The notes beneath the pieces are model-generated. The model did not search any database, had not been told where the DNA came from, and was given only the letters and a program-made list of their open reading frames with translations. Source: an uncultured Alphaproteobacteria bacterium (GTDB lineage: Bacteria > Pseudomonadota > Alphaproteobacteria > Caulobacterales > Caulobacteraceae). Taken from it: a stretch of DNA of 64,000 nucleotides. The stretch covers positions 62,001 through 126,000 of the forward strand of contig CAIOSI010000022.1 in NCBI GenBank assembly GCA_903860975.1, read 5' to 3'. The position numbers and the translations under genes are program-made. Below are positions 9,249 through 18,700 of the stretch, piece after piece; position 1 is the first letter of the stretch; each line of letters begins with the position of its first letter.

Positions 9249-10613
9249 ATGTCCGCGCGTATCCTGGTGGTGGACGACATTGAGGCCAACGTCCGCCTGC
9301 TGCAGGCAAAGCTCGAAGCGGAATACTACGAGGTGTTGACTGCGCCCGATGGGCCAACAGCGCTGGCTCTCGCTGCATCCGAGCGGCCCGATATCATACT
9401 GCTGGACGTCATGATGCCCGGCATGGACGGTTTCGCTGTCTGCCGCCGATTGAAAGATGAGGCGGAGACGCGCCACATCCCGGTCGTCCTGTTAACGGCT
9501 CTGGACGGTCGTGCAGACCGCGTGGCAGGCCTGGAGGCCGGCGCTGATGACTTTCTGACCAAGCCCATTGACGACGTCATGCTGTTCGCACGCGTTCGCA
9601 GCCTGGTCCGCCTAAAATCAGTGATCGACGAGCTTCGCGAACGCGACGCATCTGGCCGCCGCAAGGGCGTCATCGCCGGCGTGGCCTCGCGCCTTCGCGG
9701 AACCGGCGGCCGTATCTTGGTGGTCGATGACCAGGCGCGTCAGGCCGACCGGGTCTGCTCGGAGCTCACAATCCACCATCGTCCAGTGGTCGAGCGAGAG
9801 CCCGGAACCGCGATCATAGCGGCCCGAGGCCCAGTCGATTTGATTATCGTAAACGCTGCGGCGAAGACGTTTGATGGTCTGCGCTTTGCGGCCCAAATCC
9901 GCTCAGAGGAGGCCACGCGCGGCCTACCGATCCTGGCGATCGTTGATTTCGATGATCGCGCGCGGTTGGTCAGGGCGCTGGAGATCGGCGTCAACGACGT
10001 CCTGGCGCGCCCCATCGATCCACAGGAGTTGGCTGCGCGGGTAACGACGCAAATTCTTCGCAAGCGCTATGCCGACTACCTACGTGAGAACCTCGATCAG
10101 TCGCTCGAGTTGGCGGTCACCGACCAACTCACGGGTCTGCACAACCGCCGTTACATGGAAACTCAGCTGGAGGCGCTCGTAAAGCGTGCGGTCCTGGGCG
10201 GTAGCCATCCCGTCGCCGTGATGGTTATCGACATCGACCACTTCAAGAAGATCAACGACAGCTTCGGTCACGCGGTGGGGGATGAGGTTCTGCGCGAATT
10301 CGCCGTCCGGCTCGCCTCAAACGTCCGCGCAATCGATTTGCCGGTCCGCTTTGGTGGCGAAGAATTCCTGGTGGTGATGCCCGAAACCCAGTTGGCCGAC
10401 GCCCATCGCATCGCTGAGCGTATCCGAATGCACGTGGCCGGCTCGCCATTCCGCGTGATGAACGGCGAAGAACTGCTCACCGTGACCATATCTATCGGCG
10501 TCTCAACCAGTGCCGCTGATGACGACCAAATGAAGCTCATCAAGCGGGCCGATGAGGCCATGTACGAGGCGAAAGCCCACGGACGAAACCAGGTCGTCGC
10601 CAAAGCAGCTTAA
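9249..10613 (+). CDS. pleD: PleD, response regulator diguanylate cyclase
   Basis: 454 residues with REC (Asp53 in IILLDVMMP), a second degenerate REC adaptor (about 154-275) and a GGDEF domain. The active site is GGEEF at 369-373, and five residues upstream is RAID at 360-363, the RxxD allosteric inhibition site for c-di-GMP. In Caulobacter, phosphorylation drives dimerisation and c-di-GMP synthesis at the stalked pole during the swarmer-to-stalked transition. The first REC keeps all key residues; the second lacks the canonical acidic phospho-acceptor (LIIVNAAAK). Terminated by the hairpin just downstream. Confidence 0.96.
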   Translation: MSARILVVDDIEANVRLLQAKLEAEYYEVLTAPDGPTALALAASERPDIILLDVMMPGMDGFAVCRRLKDEAETRHIPVVLLTALDGRADRVAGLEAGADDFLTKPIDDVMLFARVRSLVRLKSVIDELRERDASGRRKGVIAGVASRLRGTGGRILVVDDQARQADRVCSELTIHHRPVVEREPGTAIIAARGPVDLIIVNAAAKTFDGLRFAAQIRSEEATRGLPILAIVDFDDRARLVRALEIGVNDVLARPIDPQELAARVTTQILRKRYADYLRENLDQSLELAVTDQLTGLHNRRYMETQLEALVKRAVLGGSHPVAVMVIDIDHFKKINDSFGHAVGDEVLREFAVRLASNVRAIDLPVRFGGEEFLVVMPETQLADAHRIAERIRMHVAGSPFRVMNGEELLTVTISIGVSTSAADDDQMKLIKRADEAMYEAKAHGRNQVVAKAA

Positions 10614-10617
10614 AACG

Positions 10618-10647
10618 AAAAACGCCCGGCTAAACCGGGCGTTTTCC
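10618..10647. terminator. Bidirectional terminator between pleD and rpmG
   Basis: A perfect 10-bp stem (10620-10629 with 10635-10644) encloses a five-base loop, with A residues on one side and T residues on the other. It can end the plus-strand divK-pleD transcript and, read from the other strand, the convergent rpmG transcript whose stop codon is 29 bases away. Confidence 0.8.
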
Positions 10648-10672
10648 TTGCAGATCTAGAAGCTTATCGAAG

Positions 10673-10840
10673 CTACTTAATCTTGCCTTCCTTGAATTCA
10701 ACATGTTTGCGCACGACGGGGTCGTACTTGCGCATCACCAGCTTGTCTGTCTTGGTTCGGGCGTTCTTCTTGGTGACGTAGAAGAAGCCGGTGTCCGCCG
10801 TGGAGTTCATGCGGATCTTAATTGAGGCGGGCTTCGCCAT
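10673..10840 (-). CDS. rpmG: 50S ribosomal protein L33
   Basis: 55-residue basic protein of the large ribosomal subunit, too short for many gene callers. The translation begins [20 protein letters not shown] and continues with [10 protein letters not shown] and a C-terminal [12 protein letters not shown], the typical proteobacterial L33 pattern. It lacks the CxxC zinc pairs of the zinc-binding L33 type, so it is the zinc-free form. Found next to pleD, as I recall for Caulobacter. Conserved length and basic composition make the call secure. Confidence 0.95.
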   Translation of the reverse strand: MAKPASIKIRMNSTADTGFFYVTKKNARTKTDKLVMRKYDPVVRKHVEFKEGKIK

Positions 10841-10950
10841 GGCGTGTCCTTACGGGCGGGGCCAGACGGACAAGCCGACGGCGGTGTTCGAAGAGCCGCG
10901 GAAAATACGAATCCGCCAGCCAAAGTCAATGCGCTGCGGCAGATTGATGT

Positions 10951-11658
10951 TCAGAGCTGGTCTGGCCGCATCGCGCCCTTGCGAAAACGCATGAAGGGCT
11001 TGGGACGCGTCGCGTCGTCCATGCGCAGCACCGCCTCCTTCAGCATCATCCGGGTGACCGCCGGTAAAGGTAGGTTCTGGGCCTCGTCGAAGTCGACCCA
11101 GGCGATTTCTTCCAGCTCTCCGCAATCGGCTTGGCGCTCCAGGCTAATCAGCCGCTCGGCGTCAGCCAACAGGAACCAGGTGTCAAAGCGCTTGCCGACG
11201 CTGGGCGGGGTTATGGCGCGTGCGACGATCTCCAACGCCTCCAAGTCGGCCAGCGCGCCCTGGTTTACGAAGTCTCGCCAAGGGCCAACTGCGGGGCGAA
11301 CGGGGGCCGTGTGGGCGAGCAGGAGGCCGGTTTCTTCCCAGGTCTCGCGGATCGCGGCCATGGCCAGCGCGCGGCCGCGGCCAACGGGCAGATAGCGATC
11401 GAAAAGGGCTGCCGCGTCCGGCTTGATCTCGGTCGCTGCCGGCGCGCGATAGTCTGACCGATCGATCCGGCCGCCCGGGAACACCCAGCGGTCAGGCATG
11501 AAGCTATGGCCGCTGTGGCGTTTGCCCATCAAGACGCGGGGCTTTTTCGCGTCGCGCCGGATGATCATCACCGTGGCGGCGTTCTTGGGGCGTACAGCGC
11601 GTGCGCCAGGGATCCGGGGTGGACCCTCTGGCTTTCGGATGATCTCGGTGTCACTCAT
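10951..11658 (-). CDS. Nudix hydrolase
   Basis: 235-residue cytoplasmic hydrolase of nucleoside-diphosphate derivatives. The core is RVLMGKRHSGHSFMPDRWVF followed by PGGRID, and the Nudix helix contains AAIRETWEETGLL, matching the REUXEEXGU half of the signature; the upstream glycine side is less regular. The start at 11658 (MSDTEIIRK) is chosen over an in-frame start at 11727 because homologues begin near here and the extra 23 residues look non-coding. The specific substrate (CoA, ADP-ribose, NADH or other) cannot be read from the sequence. Confidence 0.85.
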   Translation of the reverse strand: MSDTEIIRKPEGPPRIPGARAVRPKNAATVMIIRRDAKKPRVLMGKRHSGHSFMPDRWVFPGGRIDRSDYRAPAATEIKPDAAALFDRYLPVGRGRALAMAAIRETWEETGLLLAHTAPVRPAVGPWRDFVNQGALADLEALEIVARAITPPSVGKRFDTWFLLADAERLISLERQADCGELEEIAWVDFDEAQNLPLPAVTRMMLKEAVLRMDDATRPKPFMRFRKGAMRPDQL

Positions 11659-11772
11659 CGGACAATTGTAGGACCGCTCGCAGGCCTGAGGGAAGGGCGC
11701 CTTTGCGTAAGCTTCGCGTCGCGCCATCGGGTGGGGCGAACCCGGGAGAGCAGAATACCCGACAGTGGCGAC

Positions 11773-12156
11773 ATGAATGTGACCGCCCGTGAGACGATCG
11801 ATGAGCGTCTGCTCAACCGGATGATCTTCTTTACCGACGCTGTCTTTGCAATCGTACTGACGTTGATGGTTCTCGATTTGAAGTCGCCGGAGCCCCGAGG
11901 CCGCTTGATGAGGCCTGGGCCACGTGGCGTATGGCCTGCCATGTCTTGGTACTGACGATGCGTCTTGTCGTCGTCGAGATCTTTTGGATTGCTCGCCTGC
12001 AGACCACGCGCCGCGCGCGCCGCCAGACCAGGCGTGGTGTTTGCCCTGGCAATCGGGGCGAGGGCCTTAATTCAGCTGCGCCTGGCGCAGTTTTGCGGGT
12101 TGCTGATCGCGGTCTTCGGGATCGGCTGTCGGCTGTTCTTGAAGCCAAGGCGCTGA
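11773..12156 (+). pseudogene. TMEM175/DUF1211-like channel gene, frameshifted remnant
   Basis: The frame starting at ATG 11773 encodes an N-terminal helix NRMIFFTDAVFAIVLTLMVL followed by DLKSPEP, which matches the first transmembrane segment of bacterial TMEM175-like potassium channels (consensus FSDGVFAIAxTLLVLDLKxP). That frame then loses similarity near 11905. A shifted frame continues with LDEAWATWRMACHVLVL and VEIFWIAR, and a third frame ends with a hydrophobic segment GLLIAVFGIGCRLFLKPRR at 12090-12150. The total is well below the usual ~200 residues. Best read as a decayed gene with at least one frameshift and internal deletion; sequencing error is possible. Confidence 0.5.
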
Positions 12157-12159
12157 GGC

Positions 12160-14571
12160 CTAGCGTCGAGGCCCACCCTTTTTACCGTTGCGAATATTCT
12201 TCGGTCGCCCTTGTGGCCCCCGTTTGGGTCCGCGGAAGCCGCCGGGACCGCCGGGGCGACGGTCGCCTCGCTCACGCATACCAAGCCGGGGACGGGCTGC
12301 TGTGGGATCGGGCGCGGCGGGCTCGCTGACCATCTCGAACAACAAGCCGCCGGTCAGCGGGGTCGCCTCTGTGAGTTTTACGCTCACCGGCATGCCCAGT
12401 GGCCATCGTGCGCCAGTTCGTTCGCCCACCAGCGCGTGGCTCTTATCGTCGTGGATGAAATATTCGCCGCCTAGCTTTGACACCGGACAAAGGCCATCGG
12501 CACCGGTTTCGTCTAGGCGCACGAACAGACCAAAGCGCGTCACACCGGTGATGCGACCCTCGAACTCAGCGCCAACGCGGTCGGCCAGAAAGGCCGCCAC
12601 ATAGCGGTCGGTTGCGTCGCGCTCGGCCGCCATGGCCCGCCGTTCCGCAAACGTGATGCTTTCTGCCGTGTCCTTCATCTTCTGGATGTCACGATCGCTA
12701 AGGCCGTCCGCACCCAGCCCCAGCGCCGTGATTAGGCCACGGTGGACGACGAGATCGGCATAGCGGCGGATCGGCGAGGTGAAGTGTGCATATTTCGCCA
12801 GGTTCAGTCCGAAGTGGCCGATATTCTCGGTGGAATAGATCGCCTGCATCTGGGTGCGCAGGACCACCTCATTGACGATGTCGCCATTCTCGGTGCCGCG
12901 CGTGTCGTCCAAGAGCTTATTGAATCGCTCGGTGCGCGGCGCCTCGCCCTTTGACCATGCGATGTCCAGGGTCTCCAGGAAGTCCACCAGCGCCTGGACC
13001 TTCTCCTGGCTGGGCGTGTCGTGGATCCGGTAGATCAGCGGCGTCTTCTTGGCCTCGAGCGCCTCGGCGGCCGAGACGTTGGCCTGGATCATCATTTCTT
13101 CGATGAGCTTGTGGGCTTCGAGGCTAGCGCGCGGCGTGATCGAGGCGACGTCGCCCTCGGCGCTGATGATAATGCGGCGCTCAGCACTCTCAATAGCCAA
13201 CGGCGAGCGTACGTTACGGCCCTTCTTGAGCACGGCATAGGCCGCATAAAGCGGTTCGATAATAGTCTTGGCTATGGGGCCGGTCCTATCGTCCAGCGTC
13301 CCGTCGGCAGCGGCCTGCGCCTGCTCGTAGGAAAGCTTTGCGGCTGAGCGCATCAGTCCGCGAACGAACTTGTGTGACCGCTTGCGGCCGTCGGAGCCAA
13401 ACACCATTCGCACGGCCATGCAGGCGCGGTTCTCACCCTCTCGCAGGCTGCACAGGCCGTTAGACAGGATCTCCGGCAGCATCGGCTCCACGCGGTCGGG
13501 GAAATAGACGCTGTTGGCCTTTTCTCGCGCGGTCTCGTCGAGCGCAGAGTTGGGGCGGACGTAGGCTGCGACATCAGCAATGGCCACCCAGACGACCCAG
13601 CCGTCGGGGTTCTTTGGATCTGTGTCAGGCTCAGCATAGACCGCGTCGTCGTGATCGCGGGCATCGGCCGGATCGATTGTTATGAAGGGGACATCACGCA
13701 GGTCTTCGCGGCCGGACAGCGTCGGCGCCTGAGCGGCTTGCGCCTCGGCTTCGGCGGTTGGGCTAAAGCCGGTGGGGATGGCGTGGGCGTGGATCGCGAG
13801 AAGGGAAGCGGCGCGTGGTTCGTCCTCACGGCCAATGACCTCTAGAATCTTACCACGCTTTGGCCCGAACCGGGTCTCAGCGGCCGTCGCCTGGGCCAGC
13901 ACGAGGTCGCCGTCGCGCAGCTCTTGGGCGGAAGGGTCGGTGAGCAGCAGGCTCTCCTTGGAGCGGCGGTCGACCGGCTCGACGCGGACTTCGCGGCGAG
14001 CCTTACGGATGACGCCAAGGATACGCTGTGCGCCGGCGCCTAGCGACTTGATCACGCGGGCTTCGTGCTCGCCGTTTTCCAGTTTCACGAAGCGGACCAG
14101 GAGACGATCGCCCATGCCGGGTGCAGGGCCGGTGTCGTTCGTGCGGCTTGCCGCCAGGATCACCAGCGGCGCGTCGTCGCCCTTGGTAAGCTTGACCAGG
14201 AGTTCGCCATCTGTGTCGCGCTCGACCACGTCGACCACGCCGATCTCGGGCAGGGCGCCGACTTCGGCGAAGCCGCGTCGACCTCGCTTGGCGAGCGCGC
14301 CATCCTCTTGCAAGGTTTGTAGCATCTGGCGCAACGCCCGGCGTTCTTCGCCCTTCAGGCCAAAGACCTTGGCCAGTGCAGCCTTGTCGGTCTCGCCACC
14401 GTCGCGAATGTATTTCAGCAAGGTTTCGCGGTCAGGCATGCCCTTCTGCGACCGCGGCTTAAGCGTCTTGGTCGGTCGTGAGGCGGCCGACTTCGCCGGT
14501 TTTGGGTCGGCAGGCCTACCGGCCGGATTGTTCTGGAAGCGGGAGCCCTTGGGGGCGCGTGTCTTAGGCAT
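12160..14571 (-). CDS. rnr: Ribonuclease R
   Basis: Processive 3'-5' exoribonuclease of the RNB family, acting on structured RNA. The 803-residue protein has a basic N-terminal region, a winged-helix/cold-shock region, and the RNB catalytic domain with DPADARDHDDAVYAE carrying the catalytic aspartates and PILRRYADL-type motif as TSPIRRYADLVVHR. A C-terminal S1 domain (GAEFEGRITGVTRFGLFV) and a Gly/Arg/Lys-rich tail follow. The start at 14571 (MPKTRAPKG) removes 42 unconserved residues of the longer frame. The adjacent topA lies beyond a hydrolase gene on the same strand. Confidence 0.95.
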   Translation of the reverse strand: MPKTRAPKGSRFQNNPAGRPADPKPAKSAASRPTKTLKPRSQKGMPDRETLLKYIRDGGETDKAALAKVFGLKGEERRALRQMLQTLQEDGALAKRGRRGFAEVGALPEIGVVDVVERDTDGELLVKLTKGDDAPLVILAASRTNDTGPAPGMGDRLLVRFVKLENGEHEARVIKSLGAGAQRILGVIRKARREVRVEPVDRRSKESLLLTDPSAQELRDGDLVLAQATAAETRFGPKRGKILEVIGREDEPRAASLLAIHAHAIPTGFSPTAEAEAQAAQAPTLSGREDLRDVPFITIDPADARDHDDAVYAEPDTDPKNPDGWVVWVAIADVAAYVRPNSALDETAREKANSVYFPDRVEPMLPEILSNGLCSLREGENRACMAVRMVFGSDGRKRSHKFVRGLMRSAAKLSYEQAQAAADGTLDDRTGPIAKTIIEPLYAAYAVLKKGRNVRSPLAIESAERRIIISAEGDVASITPRASLEAHKLIEEMMIQANVSAAEALEAKKTPLIYRIHDTPSQEKVQALVDFLETLDIAWSKGEAPRTERFNKLLDDTRGTENGDIVNEVVLRTQMQAIYSTENIGHFGLNLAKYAHFTSPIRRYADLVVHRGLITALGLGADGLSDRDIQKMKDTAESITFAERRAMAAERDATDRYVAAFLADRVGAEFEGRITGVTRFGLFVRLDETGADGLCPVSKLGGEYFIHDDKSHALVGERTGARWPLGMPVSVKLTEATPLTGGLLFEMVSEPAAPDPTAARPRLGMRERGDRRPGGPGGFRGPKRGPQGRPKNIRNGKKGGPRR

Positions 14572-14992
14572 ATGGGTGCTTAGCACCTTTCGAAGGCATT
14601 CTTGAGAATTGGGATGGGGTGCGCAAAGGCCTGCGCAGCTCGGCTTGATTTTGGGAGCAGGGCGCTCGTCGAAGCCGGTTCGGCCAGCGATGGGCAAGAC
14701 AGATATAGGCGTTCGGGATCAAGATTGCACGCCCCAGCCTTCCGCCGATCCAGATCCAGGCCGCAATCGCAGTCTGGCCGCAAGCCCAAGATGAGCGCCC
14801 TCGGCCCCTGCGACCAGGCTCGCTTCGAGCGATAAAACTGAGCAACGCCGCCTTGCCTTGCGGGTTTGAGCGTTCATCACACCCGGCGTCATCAGCGGCA
14901 GGTGCGGGTCGATGCAGACAAACCCCGGCTGGATCGCAACACCATTGATCGGCGATAACCCTAGGGCCTTTCGTCGTTATTGTTCGTTGAAA
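14572..14992. other. Intergenic, no supported gene (421 bp)
   Basis: Region upstream of rnr and downstream of an alpha/beta hydrolase gene. Several short overlapping frames exist on both strands, none with a good start. A minus-strand frame near 14715-14790 reads LRPDCDCGLDLD, faintly like the zinc-ribbon part of DUF983 proteins, but the rest does not match and no Cys-x-x-Cys partner is present. It presumably contains the rnr promoter. Confidence 0.3.
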
Positions 14993-15799
14993 TCAGCACG
15001 AATTTTCCGTCAGGAACGCGGCCATTGCCGGGGCGGCCGTCCGGTCTTGGACCATGAACATGTGGCCACCTTCGAACCACTGAAGTTTTGCGCCGGGGAT
15101 GCGATCGGCCATCTTTTCCTGGGTCACGGGTCGCGCGATACCGTCATAACGCCCAGCGGTGATCAATGTCGGACAGGCAATCTGAGGCAAGCGTTTCCAC
15201 GTATCATGGGCGGCGCGAGCTTCAAGTTGACGGCGTGCGCCCAAGACATGGCCGGGCTCGTCGGCATAGGGGTCAGCTGCACCCATCGCGATGAAGAGAG
15301 CGTATTGATCGGGGTGAGCCGCCGCCCACGCCGCGTCGCGGCGGGTGTCACTGATCGGGATCATGTGGCGGGCGCGAGTTTCGCCCTTCAAATGATCGAT
15401 CTCGTGGAATGGGAAGGATGCGCCACCTTCACCGCCTGGCGAAGTGCAGGCCAGGACCAGGCGCTTGACCCGCTTCGGATGTCGGATCGCCAGCTCCTGG
15501 GCCACCATGCCGCCGAAGGAGACGCCGATGACGAGCGCCTCGTCCCAGCCCTGGCTCGCCATCAACGCTGCGGCGTCGTCGGCGTAATGGACCATGGAAT
15601 AGGCAATATTCGGCTTTTCGGACTGGCCTAGTCCGCGCTGGTCATACGTCAGAAGATCGAAGGTCCTGGCGAGCGGCCCATCGAAGACGTTGGGCTTGTT
15701 GCGCAGGTCTGCGCCTGTCCCGGAGATAAACAGCAGCGGCGGCCCAGACCCGGCGCGCTCAACGTAGAGGTCGAGACCGTTGGCATGGACTACGGGCAT
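14993..15799 (-). CDS. Alpha/beta-fold hydrolase
   Basis: 268-residue soluble hydrolase. The oxyanion region is LLFISGTGADLR, the nucleophile elbow GVSFGGMVAQ holds the catalytic Ser, the Asp is expected in TLITAGRYDGIA and the His in FEGGHMF, giving a complete triad. TYDQRGLGQSEKP is characteristic of the family of 3-oxoadipate enol-lactonase-like and related esterases. The start at 15799 (MPVVHANGLDLYVE) is preferred over 15826. Substrate unknown; it is not next to aromatic-catabolism genes, so an enol-lactonase name is not justified. Confidence 0.85.
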   Translation of the reverse strand: MPVVHANGLDLYVERAGSGPPLLFISGTGADLRNKPNVFDGPLARTFDLLTYDQRGLGQSEKPNIAYSMVHYADDAAALMASQGWDEALVIGVSFGGMVAQELAIRHPKRVKRLVLACTSPGGEGGASFPFHEIDHLKGETRARHMIPISDTRRDAAWAAAHPDQYALFIAMGAADPYADEPGHVLGARRQLEARAAHDTWKRLPQIACPTLITAGRYDGIARPVTQEKMADRIPGAKLQWFEGGHMFMVQDRTAAPAMAAFLTENSC

Positions 15800-15862
15800 C
15801 GATGTCTCACATCCTTTGCCGCCCATGGGCTCCTGCGTTCGTGGGGTGCCCAGAAAAGCGGG

Positions 15863-18472
15863 CTAGGCAGTGGTCTTCTTTTTCGGTGCGGCCTTCTTCT
15901 TCGCTGCCGGCTTTTTCGCCGGCGGCTTGGCGGCCGTGGCCTTTGGCGCAGCCTTGACCTTTGCCGCACGCGCCGGTTTCTTTTTGCCGCCCTTGGCTGC
16001 GCGCTCGGCCAGAAGTAGCACCGCCTGCTCCAGGGTCACGTCCATCGGTTCGGTCCCGCGTGGTACGTTGGCGTTGGTTGCGCCGTGTTTGATGTACGGG
16101 CCGTATCGGCCGGAAAGAATTTTGACCGGCGCGCCGTCTGCGGGGTGGGTTCCCAGGTCTTTCAGGGCAGCGGTCTCGCCGCGTCCGCCTCGACCACCGG
16201 CCCGCTTTTCAGCAAGAAGGGTCACGGCGCGGTTTAGGCCCACTTCGAACACTTCATCAGCGCCCGAGAGGTTTGCATAGGTCCCGGCGTGCAGCACGAA
16301 CGGCCCAAAGCGGCCAATGCCAGCCACGATTGGCTGATTGTCCTGCGGATGCAGCCCGACCTCGCGCGGGAGGCGCAGGAGACGTAGCCCCTTGTCCAGG
16401 TCCATGTCCGGCGCCGACCAGCCCTTGGGCAAACTGGACCGTTTGGGTTTTTCGCCATCGCCAAGCTGTACATAGGCACCGAAGCGACCCGACTTCAGGA
16501 AGACGACGAGGCCGGTCTCAGGATCGATGCCCAGTTCGCGGTCGCCTGAGGTCTGTTCGCCGTCCTCAGCCTGACCGATCGGGCGGGTGTAGCGGCACTC
16601 CGGATAGTTCGAACAGCCAACGAACGGTCCAAACCGGCTTGTCTTCATGCTGAGCCGGCCAGCGCCGCAGGTCGGACAGGTGCGCGGGTCTGAGCCGTCG
16701 ACCTTTTGAGGATAAAGGAACGGCGCCAACGCCTCGTCCAGAGTGTCCAGAACCGAGCGTGTGGTGAGGCCCAGAATCTCTTCCGTTTTGGGATAAAAGT
16801 CCTGCCAGAATTCGCGCAGCAGCACCTTCCAGTCGAGCTCGCCGGCAGAGACCAGGTCGAGCTTTTCTTCAAGGCCCGCGGTGAAGTCGTATTCCACGTA
16901 CCGCAGGAAGAATTCCTCGAGGAAGATCGTGACCAGGCGACCCTTGTCCTCAGGAACGAACCGGTTCTTGTCCATCCGGACATATTCGCGGTCGCGCAAA
17001 ACGGTCAGCACTGAGGCGTATGTCGAGGGCCGGCCAATGCCTAGCTCTTCCATTTTCTTGACGAGACTGGCTTCGGAATAGCGCGGCGGCGGCTCGGTGA
17101 AATGCTGATCCGCGCGGGCCGCGATAGTCTTGGCCGATGCGCCCTGTGTAACGGCGGGCAGCTTAGAGACGGCCTCGTCCTCGGCGTCGTCGCGACCTTC
17201 TTCATAAACCGCCAGATAACCATCGAAGAGCGTCACATCGCCGGAGGCCCGCAAAGCCGTTTTCCCATCACTGGACTCCAGGTCAATGGTTGTTCGCTCG
17301 ATACGGGCGCTCTCCATTTGCGAGGCAATCATCCGCTTCCAGATCAGCTCGTAAAGCCGGCCGAGATCCGGCTCTAGACGCAGCTTGCCTGGGTTTCTCT
17401 CAAGGCTGGTCGGCCGGATCGCCTCGTGCGCTTCCTGAGCATTCTTGGCCTTGGTGGAGTAGATTCGCGCCTTTTCCGGCACATAGTCTTTTCCATAAAG
17501 AGCGCCAATCACCTTGCGGGTTTCGTCCAACGCCTCAGGCGCCGTCTGGACGCCGTCTGTTCGCATGTAGGTGATCAGGCCGACGGTTTCGCCGCCGATG
17601 TCGATGCCTTCATAGAGGCGCTGGGCCGCCTGCATGGTTCGCTGCGCATTGAAGCCCAGCTTGCGCGAGGCTTCCTGCTGCAGGGTCGAAGTTGTGAACG
17701 GCGGCGGCGGCGAGCGGCGGGCAGGTTTCTTTTCGACCGCCGCGACCGTGAAGGTCGCAGCCTTGACGGCATCACGGGCGCCAAACGCTGCGGTCTCGTT
17801 GGCTAAATCAAACTTGGTGAGGCGCTTGCCCTCGTGCTTGGTGAGGCGCGCGAGAAAGGGATCGCCTCCGGCGGAGACATTCGCCTCGACGGTCCAATAT
17901 TCCTGCGTCCTGAATTTTTCGATCTCAATTTCGCGTTCGACGACCAGACGCAGAGCGACGGATTGCACGCGGCCAGCCGAACGCGAGCCCGGCAGCTTTC
18001 GCCAAAGCACCGGCGAAAGGGTGAAGCCAACCAAATAGTCCAGCGCGCGGCGGGCCAGGTAGGCGTCCACCAATTCCATGTCTATGTCGCGCGGAGCCTT
18101 CATGGCTTCGGTGACAGCCGCCTTGGTGATGGCATTGAATGTGACGCGCTGGACGGTGACGCCAGCCAGCGCCTTCTTCTTTTTCAGCACTTCCAAGACG
18201 TGCCAGGAGATGGCCTCACCCTCCCGATCGGGGTCGGTGGCCAAGATCAGCTTGTCTGCGCCTTTCAGGGCCGCAACGATCTCAGCCAGACGCTTGGCGG
18301 CCTTGGCGTCCACCTCCCAGCTCATATCGAAGTCGTCGTCTGGCCGCACCGAGCCGTCCTTAGCCGGCAGGTCGCGTACGTGCCCGTAGGACGCCAGGAC
18401 CTTATAATCGGAGCCCAGGTACTTGTTGATGGGCTTGGCCTTGCCCGGGCTTTCGACGACGACGATGTTCAT
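15863..18472 (-). CDS. topA: DNA topoisomerase I (type IA)
   Basis: Relaxes negative supercoils. 869 residues. TOPRIM domain at the start (MNIVVVESPGKAKPINKYLG; DPDREGEAISWH), then the type IA core with the catalytic Tyr302 in ITYMRTDGVQ. One four-cysteine zinc ribbon (CPTCG through CSNYPEC) follows, then several topoisomerase C-terminal repeats (GRFGPFV, SGRYGPYIKHG) and a Lys/Ala/Pro-rich tail of about 45 residues that probably binds DNA. The start at 18472 is fixed by the conserved MNIVVVESP; the longer frame adds seven residues. Upstream dprA, usual in this neighbourhood, is not present. Confidence 0.96.
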   Translation of the reverse strand: MNIVVVESPGKAKPINKYLGSDYKVLASYGHVRDLPAKDGSVRPDDDFDMSWEVDAKAAKRLAEIVAALKGADKLILATDPDREGEAISWHVLEVLKKKKALAGVTVQRVTFNAITKAAVTEAMKAPRDIDMELVDAYLARRALDYLVGFTLSPVLWRKLPGSRSAGRVQSVALRLVVEREIEIEKFRTQEYWTVEANVSAGGDPFLARLTKHEGKRLTKFDLANETAAFGARDAVKAATFTVAAVEKKPARRSPPPPFTTSTLQQEASRKLGFNAQRTMQAAQRLYEGIDIGGETVGLITYMRTDGVQTAPEALDETRKVIGALYGKDYVPEKARIYSTKAKNAQEAHEAIRPTSLERNPGKLRLEPDLGRLYELIWKRMIASQMESARIERTTIDLESSDGKTALRASGDVTLFDGYLAVYEEGRDDAEDEAVSKLPAVTQGASAKTIAARADQHFTEPPPRYSEASLVKKMEELGIGRPSTYASVLTVLRDREYVRMDKNRFVPEDKGRLVTIFLEEFFLRYVEYDFTAGLEEKLDLVSAGELDWKVLLREFWQDFYPKTEEILGLTTRSVLDTLDEALAPFLYPQKVDGSDPRTCPTCGAGRLSMKTSRFGPFVGCSNYPECRYTRPIGQAEDGEQTSGDRELGIDPETGLVVFLKSGRFGAYVQLGDGEKPKRSSLPKGWSAPDMDLDKGLRLLRLPREVGLHPQDNQPIVAGIGRFGPFVLHAGTYANLSGADEVFEVGLNRAVTLLAEKRAGGRGGRGETAALKDLGTHPADGAPVKILSGRYGPYIKHGATNANVPRGTEPMDVTLEQAVLLLAERAAKGGKKKPARAAKVKAAPKATAAKPPAKKPAAKKKAAPKKKTTA

Positions 18473-18588
18473 GCGAGGGGTCTGTCGTTCCACGGCTTGC
18501 CACCCAGCATGAGCCGGGAGCTTGAAGGACGCGGAAAGTGGGGGCGGGCCCTAGGCCCTGTCAACGGGGCTTGATCAACAGACCGCCC

Positions 18589-18616
18589 GAGCCCCCTAAA
18601 GGGGCTCTATTTTTTC
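18589..18616 (+). terminator. Orphan plus-strand terminator upstream of topA
   Basis: A perfect 7-bp GC-rich stem (18589-18595 with 18601-18607) and five-base loop is followed on the plus strand by TATTTTTT. Its T-run orientation fits a plus-strand transcript, yet no plus-strand gene lies upstream within the window section (topA is on the minus strand). On the minus strand it would have no T-tract. Confidence 0.6.
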
Positions 18617-18700
18617 GCCCCCGGGGGAATGACCGAAACCCGATGGGACCGGCGCTCTGGAAAGCGCGCCGGCCCTGCCGTCTCGATAGGGTCGGGTCGC

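Noticed and set aside
14580..14845. Minus-strand frames between rnr and the alpha/beta hydrolase, with a CGLDLD stretch like DUF983
   Set aside because: Only a dozen residues resemble DUF983, the membrane helices are absent and the second zinc-binding Cys pair is missing.
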